Under the pieces are notes generated by a model that was not told where the DNA came from, searched no databases, and was given only the letters and a program-made list of their open reading frames with translations. 26,049 nucleotides of DNA from JBOGEB01 sp050743125 (GTDB lineage Bacteria > Actinomycetota > Nitriliruptoria > Euzebyales > Egibacteraceae), in contig JBOGEB010000045.1 of assembly GCA_050743125.1 (NCBI GenBank), positions 1 to 26,049 on the forward strand. The letters run 5' to 3'. This document shows positions 1 through 7,005 of the stretch, piece after piece. A program made the translations under genes and the position numbers. Position 1 is the stretch's first letter, and each line of letters opens with the position of its first letter.

Positions 1-199
1 GGTTCCGCTCGCGAAGAGCCTTTTAGGTCGCTCCACCCGACGCGACGCGACCGACTCGTCAAGTCATCGTCGTATGTTTTGTTATAGCTGTTGCGGTTTC
101 GGACGGCTTGTGGCCGCCGAAACCGCGCTCCGCTTCGCTTCGCCCACGGAGCGAGGCCGCGATTTTCAAACACGTTCTCAGGGAATGCGCGTCCGCCTG
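1..199. other. Non-coding left edge, downstream of the transketolase-like pair
   Basis: I find no convincing gene here; the open frames through it are antisense or spurious. It contains a strong hairpin (93-126), AT-rich sequence around 70-92, and two short blocks (36-52 and 162-181) that recur in inverted orientation at 4555-4600. It lies 3' of the minus-strand prfB operon. Confidence 0.6.
93..126. terminator. Strong stem-loop downstream of the prfB operon, possible terminator
   Basis: GCGGTTTCGG at 93-102 pairs perfectly with CCGAAACCGC at 117-126. After a one-base bulge (A103), CGGC (104-107) pairs with GCCG (113-116), closing on a five-base loop. It sits about 75 bases after the minus-strand stop at 200. 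There is no clear U-tract on either side, so calling it an intrinsic terminator is an inference from position. Confidence 0.45.
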
Positions 200-967
200 C
201 TACCGCGGGAGCGCCTCGAGGACGGCGTCGGTGAGGCGGGAGACCGAGCCAGAGCCGAACGGCACGCCGACCAACTGACTCGCGTCCTCGACCCCCGCGG
301 CGCCCACGAGCAGGGCGCTGTCGGTGCGCGCGGGGTCGACGCCGGTCGAGGGGCGGATGGTGTGCATCTCCACCGCGGTCACATTGACCGCCCTCGCGGT
401 GAGGGCGGCGGCGACGTGGACGAGCAGTGGCGCGCCGGCACCGGCGGCGACGAGCAGCCCGGCGCGACCGCGGCGCAGGACCCGGTGGCTGTCCAGCTCG
501 GGGGGCTGCTCTGGCTCGGGCGCCTGGGCGGTGCAGGCGTGGAGGCGGATGAGCACCGGCTCCGGCGCGGCGAGCGCGGCGCGGAGGAGCGGCTCGACGT
601 CGCCCGGCCAGCCGGGCTGCACGACGACGAGACCGGCGTCGCGAGCGGCCGCGAGGTGCGCGGCGTGGGTCGTGAGAAGCACGTTCGGGTGTCCGCATCC
701 GGCGGCGGGCTCCAGGTCGACCAGCCGGTCCTCGAGAACGGTCACCACCCGGCGGCCACCGATCCAGACCCCGTCGGCGACCGCGAACCGGCTCGTGACG
801 CCCGGCGCGACGACCACCCGCTCGGGGCAGTCCCGTATGCACCGGCCGGCGGGGCCAGGATCGCGGCCGACGACCACCATCAGCCCTTCGGCCGAGGCGA
901 GCCGCAGCAGGATCTCCGCCGCCGCGTCCTCCAGCGTCGGCGCGCTCAGCGCCTGGGATGTCGTCAT
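200..967 (-). CDS. Transketolase C-terminal-half-like protein (pyrimidine plus C-terminal domains), probably degenerate
   Basis: This 255-residue protein has the layout of the C-terminal half of transketolase: a pyrimidine-binding-like domain (about residues 1-130) followed by a transketolase C-terminal domain (about 135-255). The ATG at 967 overlaps the TGA of the upstream gene as ATGA, so I take it as the start rather than the longer upstream frame; the stop is TAG at 200. In authentic transketolases this half supplies the glutamate that activates thiamine diphosphate, in a GIAEQ-like motif. At the equivalent place I see PGVTSRFAVADGVWIGG without an obvious glutamate. With its neighbour it resembles a split transketolase, but catalysis is doubtful. 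The assignment rests on domain-like patterns in a divergent sequence. Gene order suggests cotranscription with prfB. Confidence 0.6.
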   Translation of the reverse strand: MTTSQALSAPTLEDAAAEILLRLASAEGLMVVVGRDPGPAGRCIRDCPERVVVAPGVTSRFAVADGVWIGGRRVVTVLEDRLVDLEPAAGCGHPNVLLTTHAAHLAAARDAGLVVVQPGWPGDVEPLLRAALAAPEPVLIRLHACTAQAPEPEQPPELDSHRVLRRGRAGLLVAAGAGAPLLVHVAAALTARAVNVTAVEMHTIRPSTGVDPARTDSALLVGAAGVEDASQLVGVPFGSGSVSRLTDAVLEALPR

Positions 968-1503
968 TCGCACACCACCAGCAGCGCGACCGGCCGCTCG
1001 GGGATCGCAAGCGCCTGGTCGAGCCCACCCAGCACCTCCCACGCGTTGCCGCCTGCGGCCTCGACGACCGCCCAGCCGGCCGCCTTCCACAGCGCCGCGA
1101 GCGACGCAGCCTCGGACGGTGGGCTCAGCACGCAGGTGACGAGCCCGCCGGCCCCCGCCGCCGCGGCCGCTCGGGCCGCCTCCCACGTGCCGCCCTCGTC
1201 GCAAGCCTCGGCGTCGAGCAGGCACCACACGCACCGCCCGCCCTGCCTGTTCAACGCCGCCGCCGCACCGAACGCGACCGCCAGCGCGCGGCCAGCGGTC
1301 TCGTCGGTCCAGCCGACGCGCAGGGCGGCGGTCACGATCGGGCGCAGCTGCCGGCTGCCGACGACCAGCCGGTCGAGCCCGTGGCCGAGCACCCCCTCGA
1401 CCAGACAGGCGATCAGCACCGAGCCAGGCTCACCCCAACGTGCCGCCTCCGCGGTCACCAACGCGACATCGACGGTGTCGAACAGCGATCCAGCTATGTT
1501 CAC
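964..1503 (-). CDS. Transketolase N-terminal-half-like protein, ThDP motif apparently lost
   Basis: This 179-residue protein starts at a GTG (1503) that overlaps the prfB stop as GTGA and ends in a TGA overlapping the next ATG. It is therefore the middle gene of a three-gene coupled unit. The stretch around residues 85-125 (GRALAVAFGAAAALN followed by CVWCLLDAEA and TWEAARAAAAAG) lines up with the GxGLSxAxGxAL, GDGE and WEA segments of transketolase N-domains. The metal/ThDP motif GDG is replaced by LDA and the distal Asn region by a SPP stretch. Other possibilities are a non-catalytic scaffold or an unrelated ThDP-fold enzyme. What is seen is fold-level resemblance with loss of cofactor residues; the cellular role is unknown. 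Confidence 0.55.
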   Translation of the reverse strand: MNIAGSLFDTVDVALVTAEAARWGEPGSVLIACLVEGVLGHGLDRLVVGSRQLRPIVTAALRVGWTDETAGRALAVAFGAAAALNRQGGRCVWCLLDAEACDEGGTWEAARAAAAAGAGGLVTCVLSPPSEAASLAALWKAAGWAVVEAAGGNAWEVLGGLDQALAIPERPVALLVVCE

Positions 1504-2643
1504 GCTGGCACGGTGCCTCCAGACCCCCGTCCGCCTGAGCCGCCACGCGCCTTGTGCTGCAGGTAGGCGGCGATGAAGTTGTCGATGGCTCCGTCGAGCA
1601 CCGCGACGGTGTTGCCGGTCTCCTCGCCGGTGCGGTGGTCCTTGACCAGCTGGTACGGGTGCAGGACGTACGAGCGGATCTGGCTGCCCCAGGCAACGTC
1701 GCGTTGGTCGCCGCGGAGGGCGGCGAGCTCGGCGGCGCGCCGCTCACGCTCGCGCTCGGCGAGCTTCGCTTTCAGCAGCGCCATCGCGGTCGCCTTGTTC
1801 TGGAGCTGGCTGCGCTCGTTCTGGCAGCTGATCACGATGCCGGTCGGAATGTGGGTCAGCCGTACCGCGGAGTCGGTCGTGTTGACGCCTTGGCCGCCGG
1901 GGCCGGAGGACCGGAACACGTCGATGCGCAGGTCGTCGTCGGGAATCTGGACGCGTTCATCGACGTCCTCCATGACGGGGACGACGTCGAGGCTTGCGAA
2001 CGCGGTGTGCCGACGGCTCTGCCCGTCGAAGGGGCTGATGCGCACCAGGCGGTGGACTCCGCGCTCGCCGTGGAGCAGGCCGTAGGCGCGCGGACCGTGA
2101 ACCGTGAACGTCGCCGAGCGGATGCCGGCCTCCTCGCCCTCCTGCTGGTCGTGGAGGTCGACCTTGAAGCGATGGCGCTCGGTCCAGCGCAGCAGCATGC
2201 GCAGGAGCATCTCCGCCCAGTCCTGCGAGTCGGTGCCGCCAGCGCCGGAGTGAACCGTGACGATCGCGTCACGGTGGTCGTACTCGCCGGAGAGCAGCAC
2301 GCGGATCTCCAGCTCGGTGAAGTCGGCGCGCAGGCCCTCGATGCCCTCGGCGACCTCCTCGGCGGTGGCCTCGTCGTCCTCCTCGCGCGCGAGCTCGGCG
2401 AGCGTCTCGAGGTCGGACAGGCGGGCAGCGAAGCCGTCGAACAGGCGGAGATCGTCCTCGACCGCAGCCAGGTCGGCCATCACGCGCTGGGCGTGGGTCG
2501 GGTCCTCCCAGAGATCAGGCACGGCCGACGTGCGCTGGAGCTCGGTCAGGCGGTGGCGCTTGCCCTCGACGTCAAAGGTACTCCTTGACTTCGGCGAGCT
2601 TCGCTGCGTAGTCGGCGAGCGTCGAGCGATGGTCGGTTGCCAT
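1500..2643 (-). CDS. prfB: Peptide chain release factor 2, made by programmed +1 frameshifting
   Basis: RF2 reads UGA and UAA stops on the ribosome and triggers peptide release. Translation starts at ATG 2643, runs 23 codons to CTT (2577-2575) and meets an in-frame TGA (2574-2572). Skipping one base continues in the +1 frame for 357 residues, ending at TGA 1500 and giving about 380 residues, close to E. coli RF2 (365). The slip site CTT TGA C has an internal Shine-Dalgarno-like AAGGAG just upstream, exactly the known autoregulatory prfB cassette. The anticodon-like SPF motif falls near residue 204 and the catalytic GPGGQGVN near residue 248, both as in E. coli. The C-terminus has a Gly-rich extension. 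The downstream transketolase-like genes are coupled by a GTGA overlap. An intergenic region of about 125 bases separates it from the divergent regulator gene. Confidence 0.96.
2571..2590 (-). promoter_or_regulatory. prfB programmed +1 frameshift site
   Basis: On the minus strand the order is AAGGAG, TAC, CTT, TGA, C. This is the canonical arrangement: an internal Shine-Dalgarno stimulator three bases before CUU, then UGA C. Low RF2 lets the ribosome pause at UGA and slip from CUU to UUU, entering the frame that carries the SPF and GGQ domains. The frame before the site (to 2643) and the frame after it (to 1500) both encode RF2 sequence. Confidence 0.95.
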
Positions 2644-2710
2644 GCCCGTAGGGTATCCGCCAGCCCTGTGGCGGCTCCATGGAGCGAAACCTCGCATCGC
2701 GACAGATTCA

Positions 2711-2725
2711 TGAGAAGAGTTCTCA
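2711..2725. promoter_or_regulatory. 15-base palindrome between prfB and the DtxR-family gene
   Basis: TGAGAA-GAG-TTCTCA is a perfect six-base inverted repeat with a three-base spacer. It lies 44 bases upstream of the regulator ATG in the shared divergent promoter region. DtxR-family proteins bind palindromes and often control their own promoter, so an operator is plausible. The sequence does not match the IdeR box I remember (TTAGGTTAGGCTAACCTAA). Confidence 0.4.
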
Positions 2726-2768
2726 ACCGTTGCAGGTACGATTGCGGGCACGGCGAAGGGAGGGCGTG

Positions 2769-3337
2769 ATGACGCCATTGATCGACGCCACGGAGATGTA
2801 TCTCCGGACGGTGTGGGAGCTGGAGGAAGAGGGCATCACCCCCATCCGCGCGCGGCTCGTCGAACGGCTCGGCCTGTCCGCACCCGCCGTGAGCGAGACC
2901 GTCGCCCGACTGGAGCAGGAGGGCCTCCTGCGCATCACGCCCAGCCGCCAGCTCGAGCTGACCGCAGAGGGCCGTAGGCGCGCCACCAGCGTCATGCGCA
3001 AGCATCGCCTGGCCGAGCGGCTGCTCACTGACGTCATCGGGCTGGAGTGGGAGGAGATCCACAACGAGGCATGCCGCTGGGAGCACGTGATCTCGGACGC
3101 GGTCGAGCGACGCCTGATCGAGCTGCTCGGCGCGCCGGCCACCTGCCCGCACGGCAACCCGATCCCCGGGCTGGGCGGCAAGGAGTCTGGTCAGCGGCTC
3201 GTAACGATGGCCGAGGCCGCGAAGGTCGGCTGCCGCGCGACGGTCACGCGCATCTCCGAGCGCCTCCAGGTCGACGTCGACGCGATGCGGTTCCTCCAGG
3301 AGCACGGGCTGAAGCCGGGCGCGATGACCGACCTCAA
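2769..3337 (+). CDS. DtxR/IdeR-family iron-dependent repressor (3' end lost in assembly gap)
   Basis: The ATG at 2769 follows a good Shine-Dalgarno (GAAGGGAGG). The visible 189 residues cover the winged helix-turn-helix (about 1-70), the dimerisation and metal domain (about 71-140) and the linker with PHGNPIPG. All ligands of IdeR/DtxR occur at the family's own numbering: Met10, Cys102, Glu105 and His106 for the primary site, and His79, Glu83 and His98 for the ancillary site. Cys102 favours an iron-type rather than MntR-type sensor. Such proteins repress iron uptake and activate storage when Fe(II) is plentiful. The reading frame enters the N run at 3338, so the C-terminal SH3-like domain and the stop are not seen. 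It is transcribed divergently from prfB. Confidence 0.9.
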
Positions 3338-3437
3338 NNNNNNNNNNNNNNNNNNNNNNNNNNNNNNNNNNNNNNNNNNNNNNNNNNNNNNNNNNNNNNN
3401 NNNNNNNNNNNNNNNNNNNNNNNNNNNNNNNNNNNNN
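3338..3437. other. Assembly gap (100 N)
   Basis: Exactly 100 N, the conventional placeholder for an unknown length. The frame happens to stay open across it, which creates an artificial fusion of the iron regulator and the NUDIX protein. Confidence 0.98.
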
Positions 3438-3944
3438 CAGATCCGCCGGCTGCCCGAGCTCGACGCCCGCGCGGGCGCGTCCAAGCGGCGCTTCCTCGCC
3501 GAGCTCGACCGCCTGGACCGCCCGTTCGACGAGCACGCCGACCCTGTGCACGTGACCGCGTCGGCGGTGGTCGTGGGGCCGCGTGGGACGGTGCTCCACC
3601 GCCACCGCCGGCTCGGGCTGTGGCTCCAGCCCGGCGGTCACGTCGAGCGCGGCGAGGCGCCGTGGGACGCCGCCGTGCGCGAGGTCGCGGAGGAGACGGG
3701 GATCGCGGCGTCGCATCCGAACCGCGGGCCGCGCCTGTTCCACGTCGATGTCCACCCGGGCCCGAAGGGCCACACCCACCTCGACCTGCGCTACCTGCTC
3801 CACGCCGGCGACGTCGACTGCGCTCCGCCCGCTGGTGAGAGCCCCGACTGCCGCTGGTTCGCCTGGGACGAGGCCCTCGCCCTCGCCGACCCCGGCCTGA
3901 TCGGCGCCCTGCGCCTCGTCCGTGTCATCACCGTCAGCCGGTGA
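3438..3944 (+). CDS. NUDIX hydrolase (5' end lost in assembly gap)
   Basis: NUDIX enzymes cleave nucleoside diphosphates linked to another moiety, using divalent metal. The 168 visible residues contain a complete Nudix box: GHVERGE, seven residues, then REVAEETGI, fitting Gx5Ex7REUxEExGU. A beta-strand segment (VTASAVVVGPRGTVL) precedes it and a DLRYLLHAG strand follows, as in the family. The start codon lies in the gap. It was probably a separate gene from the iron regulator, because no DtxR protein I know carries a NUDIX domain. The stop (TGA, 3942-3944) overlaps the convergent toxin gene by 11 bases. The substrate cannot be told from sequence. Confidence 0.88.
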   Translation, partial: QIRRLPELDARAGASKRRFLAELDRLDRPFDEHADPVHVTASAVVVGPRGTVLHRHRRLGLWLQPGGHVERGEAPWDAAVREVAEETGIAASHPNRGPRLFHVDVHPGPKGHTHLDLRYLLHAGDVDCAPPAGESPDCRWFAWDEALALADPGLIGALRLVRVITVSR

Positions 3945-4311
3945 ATGCCGCCAGACGCGTCGCGATGTCGCCCACTTCGGTCAGCGTCCCTTTGGCCACA
4001 TCCATGACGAGCGCGTACGCCTCGTCTTCGGTGTGGGTCAGCTCGAGATCGTTGAGCTCAAGGAAGGTCGCGGTGGCAAGCCAGCCAAGCCGCCTGTTGC
4101 CGTCGATGAGCGGGTGGTTGTTGACGAGGGAGTGGAGCAGTGCGGCGGCCTTGTCGAGCAGGCTCGAGTAGGCTTCGGCTCCGAACACGGTGGCGCCGGG
4201 CCTATGGGCAGCGGACTCCAGCAACCCGTGATCCCGCACCGCCACCTGCGCACCCGCGATGGCCTCCTCGGCGATGACGATGAGCTCCTCGACGGACAGG
4301 TAGCGGGTCAC
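3934..4311 (-). CDS. doc: Doc-type toxin of a type II toxin-antitoxin system (Fic fold)
   Basis: Doc toxins are small Fic-fold kinases that phosphorylate and inactivate EF-Tu. This 125-residue protein has the usual Doc length. It carries HPLIDGNRR near residues 65-73, matching the Fic/Doc loop HxFx(D/N)GN(K/R)R, with Leu in place of the more common Phe. The GTG start at 4311 overlaps the antitoxin TGA, so antitoxin and toxin are translationally coupled in the usual order. The 3' end overlaps the convergent NUDIX gene by 11 bases. The loop ends in GNRR rather than the AMPylating GNGR, consistent with a Doc-like activity. Confidence 0.9.
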   Translation of the reverse strand: MTRYLSVEELIVIAEEAIAGAQVAVRDHGLLESAAHRPGATVFGAEAYSSLLDKAAALLHSLVNNHPLIDGNRRLGWLATATFLELNDLELTHTEDEAYALVMDVAKGTLTEVGDIATRLAAFTG

Positions 4312-4511
4312 GCATCGCCCAGCCGCTCGAGCAGCGCCCGGTCACGAGTGGCGATCCGCCGTGCCACGCCACGCACGTGGTCGAGCTGCTTGCGGCGCAG
4401 GTAGTCGCTGATCGCGGCGACCGCCACGGACTGCATCGACCGCCCCTCTTGCTCGGCGGTGTGGCGCAGCTCCTCATTGAGGTCGTCGGGGAGTCGCAGG
4501 GTGAAAGCCAT
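4308..4511 (-). CDS. Ribbon-helix-helix antitoxin paired with the Doc toxin
   Basis: This 67-residue protein begins MAFTLRLPDDLNEELRHTAEQ, a typical Arc/CopG-like ribbon-helix-helix start: a short beta strand, then two helices with GRSMQSVAVAAISDYLRR. The C-terminal tail (about 45-67, rich in Arg) would be the toxin-neutralising segment. Doc toxins usually pair with Phd antitoxins of a different fold, but RHH-Doc pairs are known. The ATG at 4511 overlaps the proximal palindrome and I see no Shine-Dalgarno, so the message may be nearly leaderless. Autoregulation through the two inverted repeats immediately upstream is likely. Confidence 0.88.
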   Translation of the reverse strand: MAFTLRLPDDLNEELRHTAEQEGRSMQSVAVAAISDYLRRKQLDHVRGVARRIATRDRALLERLGDA

Positions 4512-4552
4512 ACCATCAAATGGTACCCGGTATCGATCTCAGTATCGATACC
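4511..4552. promoter_or_regulatory. Two inverted repeats at the toxin-antitoxin promoter
   Basis: TACCAT-CAA-ATGGTA (4511-4525) is a perfect six-base inverted repeat touching the antitoxin start codon. GGTATCGAT (4529-4537) and ATCGATACC (4544-4552) form a perfect nine-base inverted repeat with a six-base spacer. RHH antitoxins bind such repeats cooperatively, so this is the likely operator for conditional repression by the antitoxin-toxin complex. Confidence 0.75.
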
Positions 4553-4554
4553 TG

Positions 4555-4600
4555 CTCAGAGCGCGTTTGAAAATTGTTGTTGGGGTCGCGTCGCGTCGGG
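4555..4600 (-). repeat. Dispersed repeat blocks shared with the left end of the window
   Basis: GGTCGCGTCGCGTCGGG (4584-4600) is the exact reverse complement of 36-52. The 20-base block at 4555-4574 matches the reverse complement of 162-181 at 17 of 20 positions. The two blocks have the same order in both copies but lie 9 bases apart here and about 109 apart there. The nature of the repeat is unknown; a small dispersed element or recombination scar is possible. Confidence 0.45.
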
Positions 4601-4760
4601 TCCCGCCCGACGGGCTCCTGGTCGGTGACCGCGCGCTCGTTGTGCGTGTACGGGAAGCGGACGGCGCTGCAGGACCGGCCGGCCTTCTTGGCCTCCTCCT
4701 CGGTCAAGCCGACGTGCGCGATCTCGGGGTCGGTGAACGTCACCCACGGCAGGTGGCGGG
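4601..4760 (-). pseudogene. Fragment of a pyridine nucleotide-disulphide oxidoreductase (mercuric-reductase-like)
   Basis: On the minus strand about 50 codons (roughly 4760 down to 4605) read LPWVTFTDPEIAHVGL, TEEEAKKAG and then RFPYTHNERAVTDQEP. This is the start of the dimerisation domain of the mercuric reductase/dihydrolipoamide dehydrogenase family. Nothing on either side continues the family: no FAD- or NAD-binding domains and no C-terminal half, and the following residues are low-quality. It is a truncated relic. The neighbouring sequence up to about 4930 is open in the same frame but I cannot assign it. Confidence 0.7.
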
Positions 4761-4769
4761 GAGCAACAG

Positions 4770-5188
4770 CAAGGCTTTGGAAGCGCCCAGCGTCCCCGCT
4801 GACCTGCCGGCAGACAACCGCCGGATCTTCAACCCGAGCAACGCCAACCTCCTGTTCCCGCCGCTCGATCAGCAGCTCGGCCAGGGTCAACCGAATCTGG
4901 CGGCCGAGGCGCCACCGCTCGGTCAGTAATCCGGCGGGGTGATGGCGATCAGTGGTCCCGACTCGCGCGCGAATCAGCCTTGGTGCTGCGCGCAGTGGAG
5001 GAGCTGCTGCGTTTATCCCTTTCGGAGTGCCCGTCGCCGATGTCCGGATCGCGACCGAGGACGTCGAACTCACCGAGATGACGGTGCGGGCCGCGAGCGG
5101 ACCCGGTTCGTTCAGGACGGCAGGCTTTCGGCCGGGGGCGACGGATAACGACGTCGGGCTCCACTTTCGCGGCACGGGCGCACGTGGG
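4770..5188. other. Unassigned region between gene debris and the peptide transporter
   Basis: Several frames are open in both directions because of GC bias, but none gives a recognisable domain. The minus frame from 5175 through the flavoprotein scrap is continuous but looks like chance. It follows the end of the ABC transporter operon; I see no clear terminator. Confidence 0.45.
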
Positions 5189-6931
5189 TCAGGGCTTGGT
5201 CAGGCCGATGTCTTCGTAGACGGCGCTGGCGAACCCGAACGCCCCGAAGTTGGCGAGGCTCGTGTTCGTCGCCACGATCTCGGGCCGCTGGTAGAGAGCC
5301 AGCGAGTGGACCTCCTGCCAGATCTTGGCGTCGATCTCGTTGGCGATCTGGCTGGCCTTGGCGGGATCGAGCTCAGCGGTCGCCTGGTCGAAGAGCCGGT
5401 CGATCTGGTCCGAGCCGACACGCGCGAAGTTCTGCTGGACGTCGGGCTGCCCGTCGGGCCCGGGCTTGGGCTTGACGTAGATCGACTTGGACGAGCTGAT
5501 CGGGAACGGCGTGCCTCCCCAGGCGAACGCCGCGACGTCGAAGTTCCCCGGGATGAGGTACTTCGTGAAAAGGTCGGCGCCCGGCACGGTCTCGATCTCC
5601 ACCTTCATGCCGATCTGACCGAGCATGCCCTGGACGAGCTCGGCGATCTGCTTGTTCTGAGCCGCCTGTGCGGGGACCACGTACCGCATGGCGAGCTGCT
5701 TGCCGTCCTTGGCGCGGACGTTGCCAGCGAGCCTCCAGCCGGCCTCGTCGAGCAGCGCCCTGGCTCGCTCCGGGTTATATCTGCCGAGGTCACCGGCGTT
5801 GTCCTGGTAGCCCTCCTGGTTGGCCATGAAGATGTGGTTGCCCAGCGGCGTCGTTGGAACGCCGAGCGGTCCGATCAACGCCTGGGCGATGCCCTCCCGA
5901 TTGATGCCCATTGCGAGCGCCTTGCGCACCCTGACGTCCTGAAGAACCTCGCTGGCGCCGTTGATCGTGATGTGCGTGAAGGCCGGGCCGCCTGCTCTGC
6001 GGAGCGTGACGCCCTTGATCGCCTGGGCGCGCCGGAAGCTGTTCACGTTCGACCCGATGTCCATGAAGTCGATCTCACCGTTGGCGAGCGCGTCGACCCG
6101 CGCGTCGCCGTCGATCACCCGGTAGATGATCCGCTCGAGCTTCGCCGGGCGGCCCCACCAGCGCTCGTTGCGCACGAGCGTGATGGTCTTGGCGGTCTTG
6201 TCGATGCTGTCGAGCTTGAACGGGCCAGCCGTGGTGAGCGGCTTCTGTCTCCAACCGTCGTTGAAGACCTTGGGGTCGGCGCTCGTCGAGGCGGGGTACA
6301 GCGGGGCGAACAGGCCACGCCAGTCGGCGAATTTCGTCTTGTAGGTGACGACCACCTCGCGCTCGTCCCTGCCCTTGGCCACGCGCTCGACCTTGTCGTA
6401 GCCCTGGGTCGAGGCGACCTTGTAGGCGGGGTTGCTGCCGTTCAGCGCCTTCCACTGCGCCTGGAAGTCGGCCACGGTGATGGGCGTCCCGTCGTACCAG
6501 ACCGCTTTGGGATTGATCCGGTAGGTGACGACCTGCTTGGGGTCGCTCGCGGTGAGCTCGGCGGACTCGACGTACTCCCTCCTGAGGCGCGGCGCAGATG
6601 CGGCGTCGAAATCGAACATCCCGGGCAGGAGCGCGCTGATGACCTCAGCGTTGCTCAACTCCGGCCCGTCAAGTTGGTTGTAGTTGTAGTTGGCCGGAAT
6701 CTGGTCGAGCGGCCACCGCAGCGTCCCGCCGTCTTGCAGCTGGTCGCGGGCGACCGGGTTGACGTCGTTCTTCGTCGCGGATGGAGCCTGGACGCTTGAG
6801 CCTGGCCGGCTGGTCCCGCCGGTCCCGCTCGGACCCGCGCTGTCGGCACCGCCCCCGCCGCAGGCAGTAGCCGCGAGGACGAGCGCGATCAGCGCGGCGA
6901 GGATCGTCAATGTCCGTCGTGAACGCTTCAT
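5189..6931 (-). CDS. Peptide ABC transporter substrate-binding lipoprotein (SBP family 5, DppA/OppA-like)
   Basis: This 580-residue protein captures peptides outside the cell and hands them to the DppBC channel. The ATG at 6931 follows GGGAG. The N-terminus is a lipoprotein signal: KRSRR, a hydrophobic stretch, then LAATAC with the lipidated Cys at residue 24, followed by a Gly/Ser linker. The body has SBP_bac_5 features such as WYDGTPITVADFQAQWKAL, GPFKLDSID and VRKALAMGINRE. It is the last gene of the operon, 74 bases after the ATPase gene, with the palindrome GCGCAATTGCGC in that gap. The usual order puts the binding protein first, so it may have its own promoter. Substrate could be di- or oligopeptides or another family-5 ligand. 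Confidence 0.93.
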   Translation of the reverse strand: MKRSRRTLTILAALIALVLAATACGGGGADSAGPSGTGGTSRPGSSVQAPSATKNDVNPVARDQLQDGGTLRWPLDQIPANYNYNQLDGPELSNAEVISALLPGMFDFDAASAPRLRREYVESAELTASDPKQVVTYRINPKAVWYDGTPITVADFQAQWKALNGSNPAYKVASTQGYDKVERVAKGRDEREVVVTYKTKFADWRGLFAPLYPASTSADPKVFNDGWRQKPLTTAGPFKLDSIDKTAKTITLVRNERWWGRPAKLERIIYRVIDGDARVDALANGEIDFMDIGSNVNSFRRAQAIKGVTLRRAGGPAFTHITINGASEVLQDVRVRKALAMGINREGIAQALIGPLGVPTTPLGNHIFMANQEGYQDNAGDLGRYNPERARALLDEAGWRLAGNVRAKDGKQLAMRYVVPAQAAQNKQIAELVQGMLGQIGMKVEIETVPGADLFTKYLIPGNFDVAAFAWGGTPFPISSSKSIYVKPKPGPDGQPDVQQNFARVGSDQIDRLFDQATAELDPAKASQIANEIDAKIWQEVHSLALYQRPEIVATNTSLANFGAFGFASAVYEDIGLTKP

Positions 6932-6948
6932 AGCGGTCTCCCATGCAC

Positions 6949-6960
6949 GCGCAATTGCGC
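6949..6960. promoter_or_regulatory. 12-base perfect palindrome upstream of the binding-protein gene
   Basis: GCGCAATTGCGC is a perfect palindrome 17 bases before the ATG of the binding protein, in the 74-base gap after the ATPase gene. It could be an operator or a chance GC-rich palindrome. Confidence 0.3.
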
Positions 6961-7005
6961 TGTCTGCGGTCTTCGGAGCGACGTGGGACCCTAACACACC
7001 GGGGC

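Noticed and set aside
74..1576. 500-residue plus-strand frame over the transketolase-like genes
   Set aside because: It lacks any motif. The minus-strand genes have overlapping stops and starts and domain-like sequence.
1500..3803. A 767-residue minus-strand open frame containing prfB
   Set aside because: Only the part below 2573 is RF2. The rest is antisense to the iron regulator and NUDIX genes and runs through the N gap; the real 5' end is the 23-codon leader joined by frameshifting.
4516..5175. A 219-residue minus-strand protein upstream of the flavoprotein scrap
   Set aside because: Only about 50 residues match a family; the rest has no recognisable pattern, so I annotate a fragment rather than a gene.
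4952..6799. Long plus-strand open frame opposite the binding-protein gene
   Set aside because: Its composition is typical of an antisense frame, and the minus-strand lipoprotein is unambiguous.
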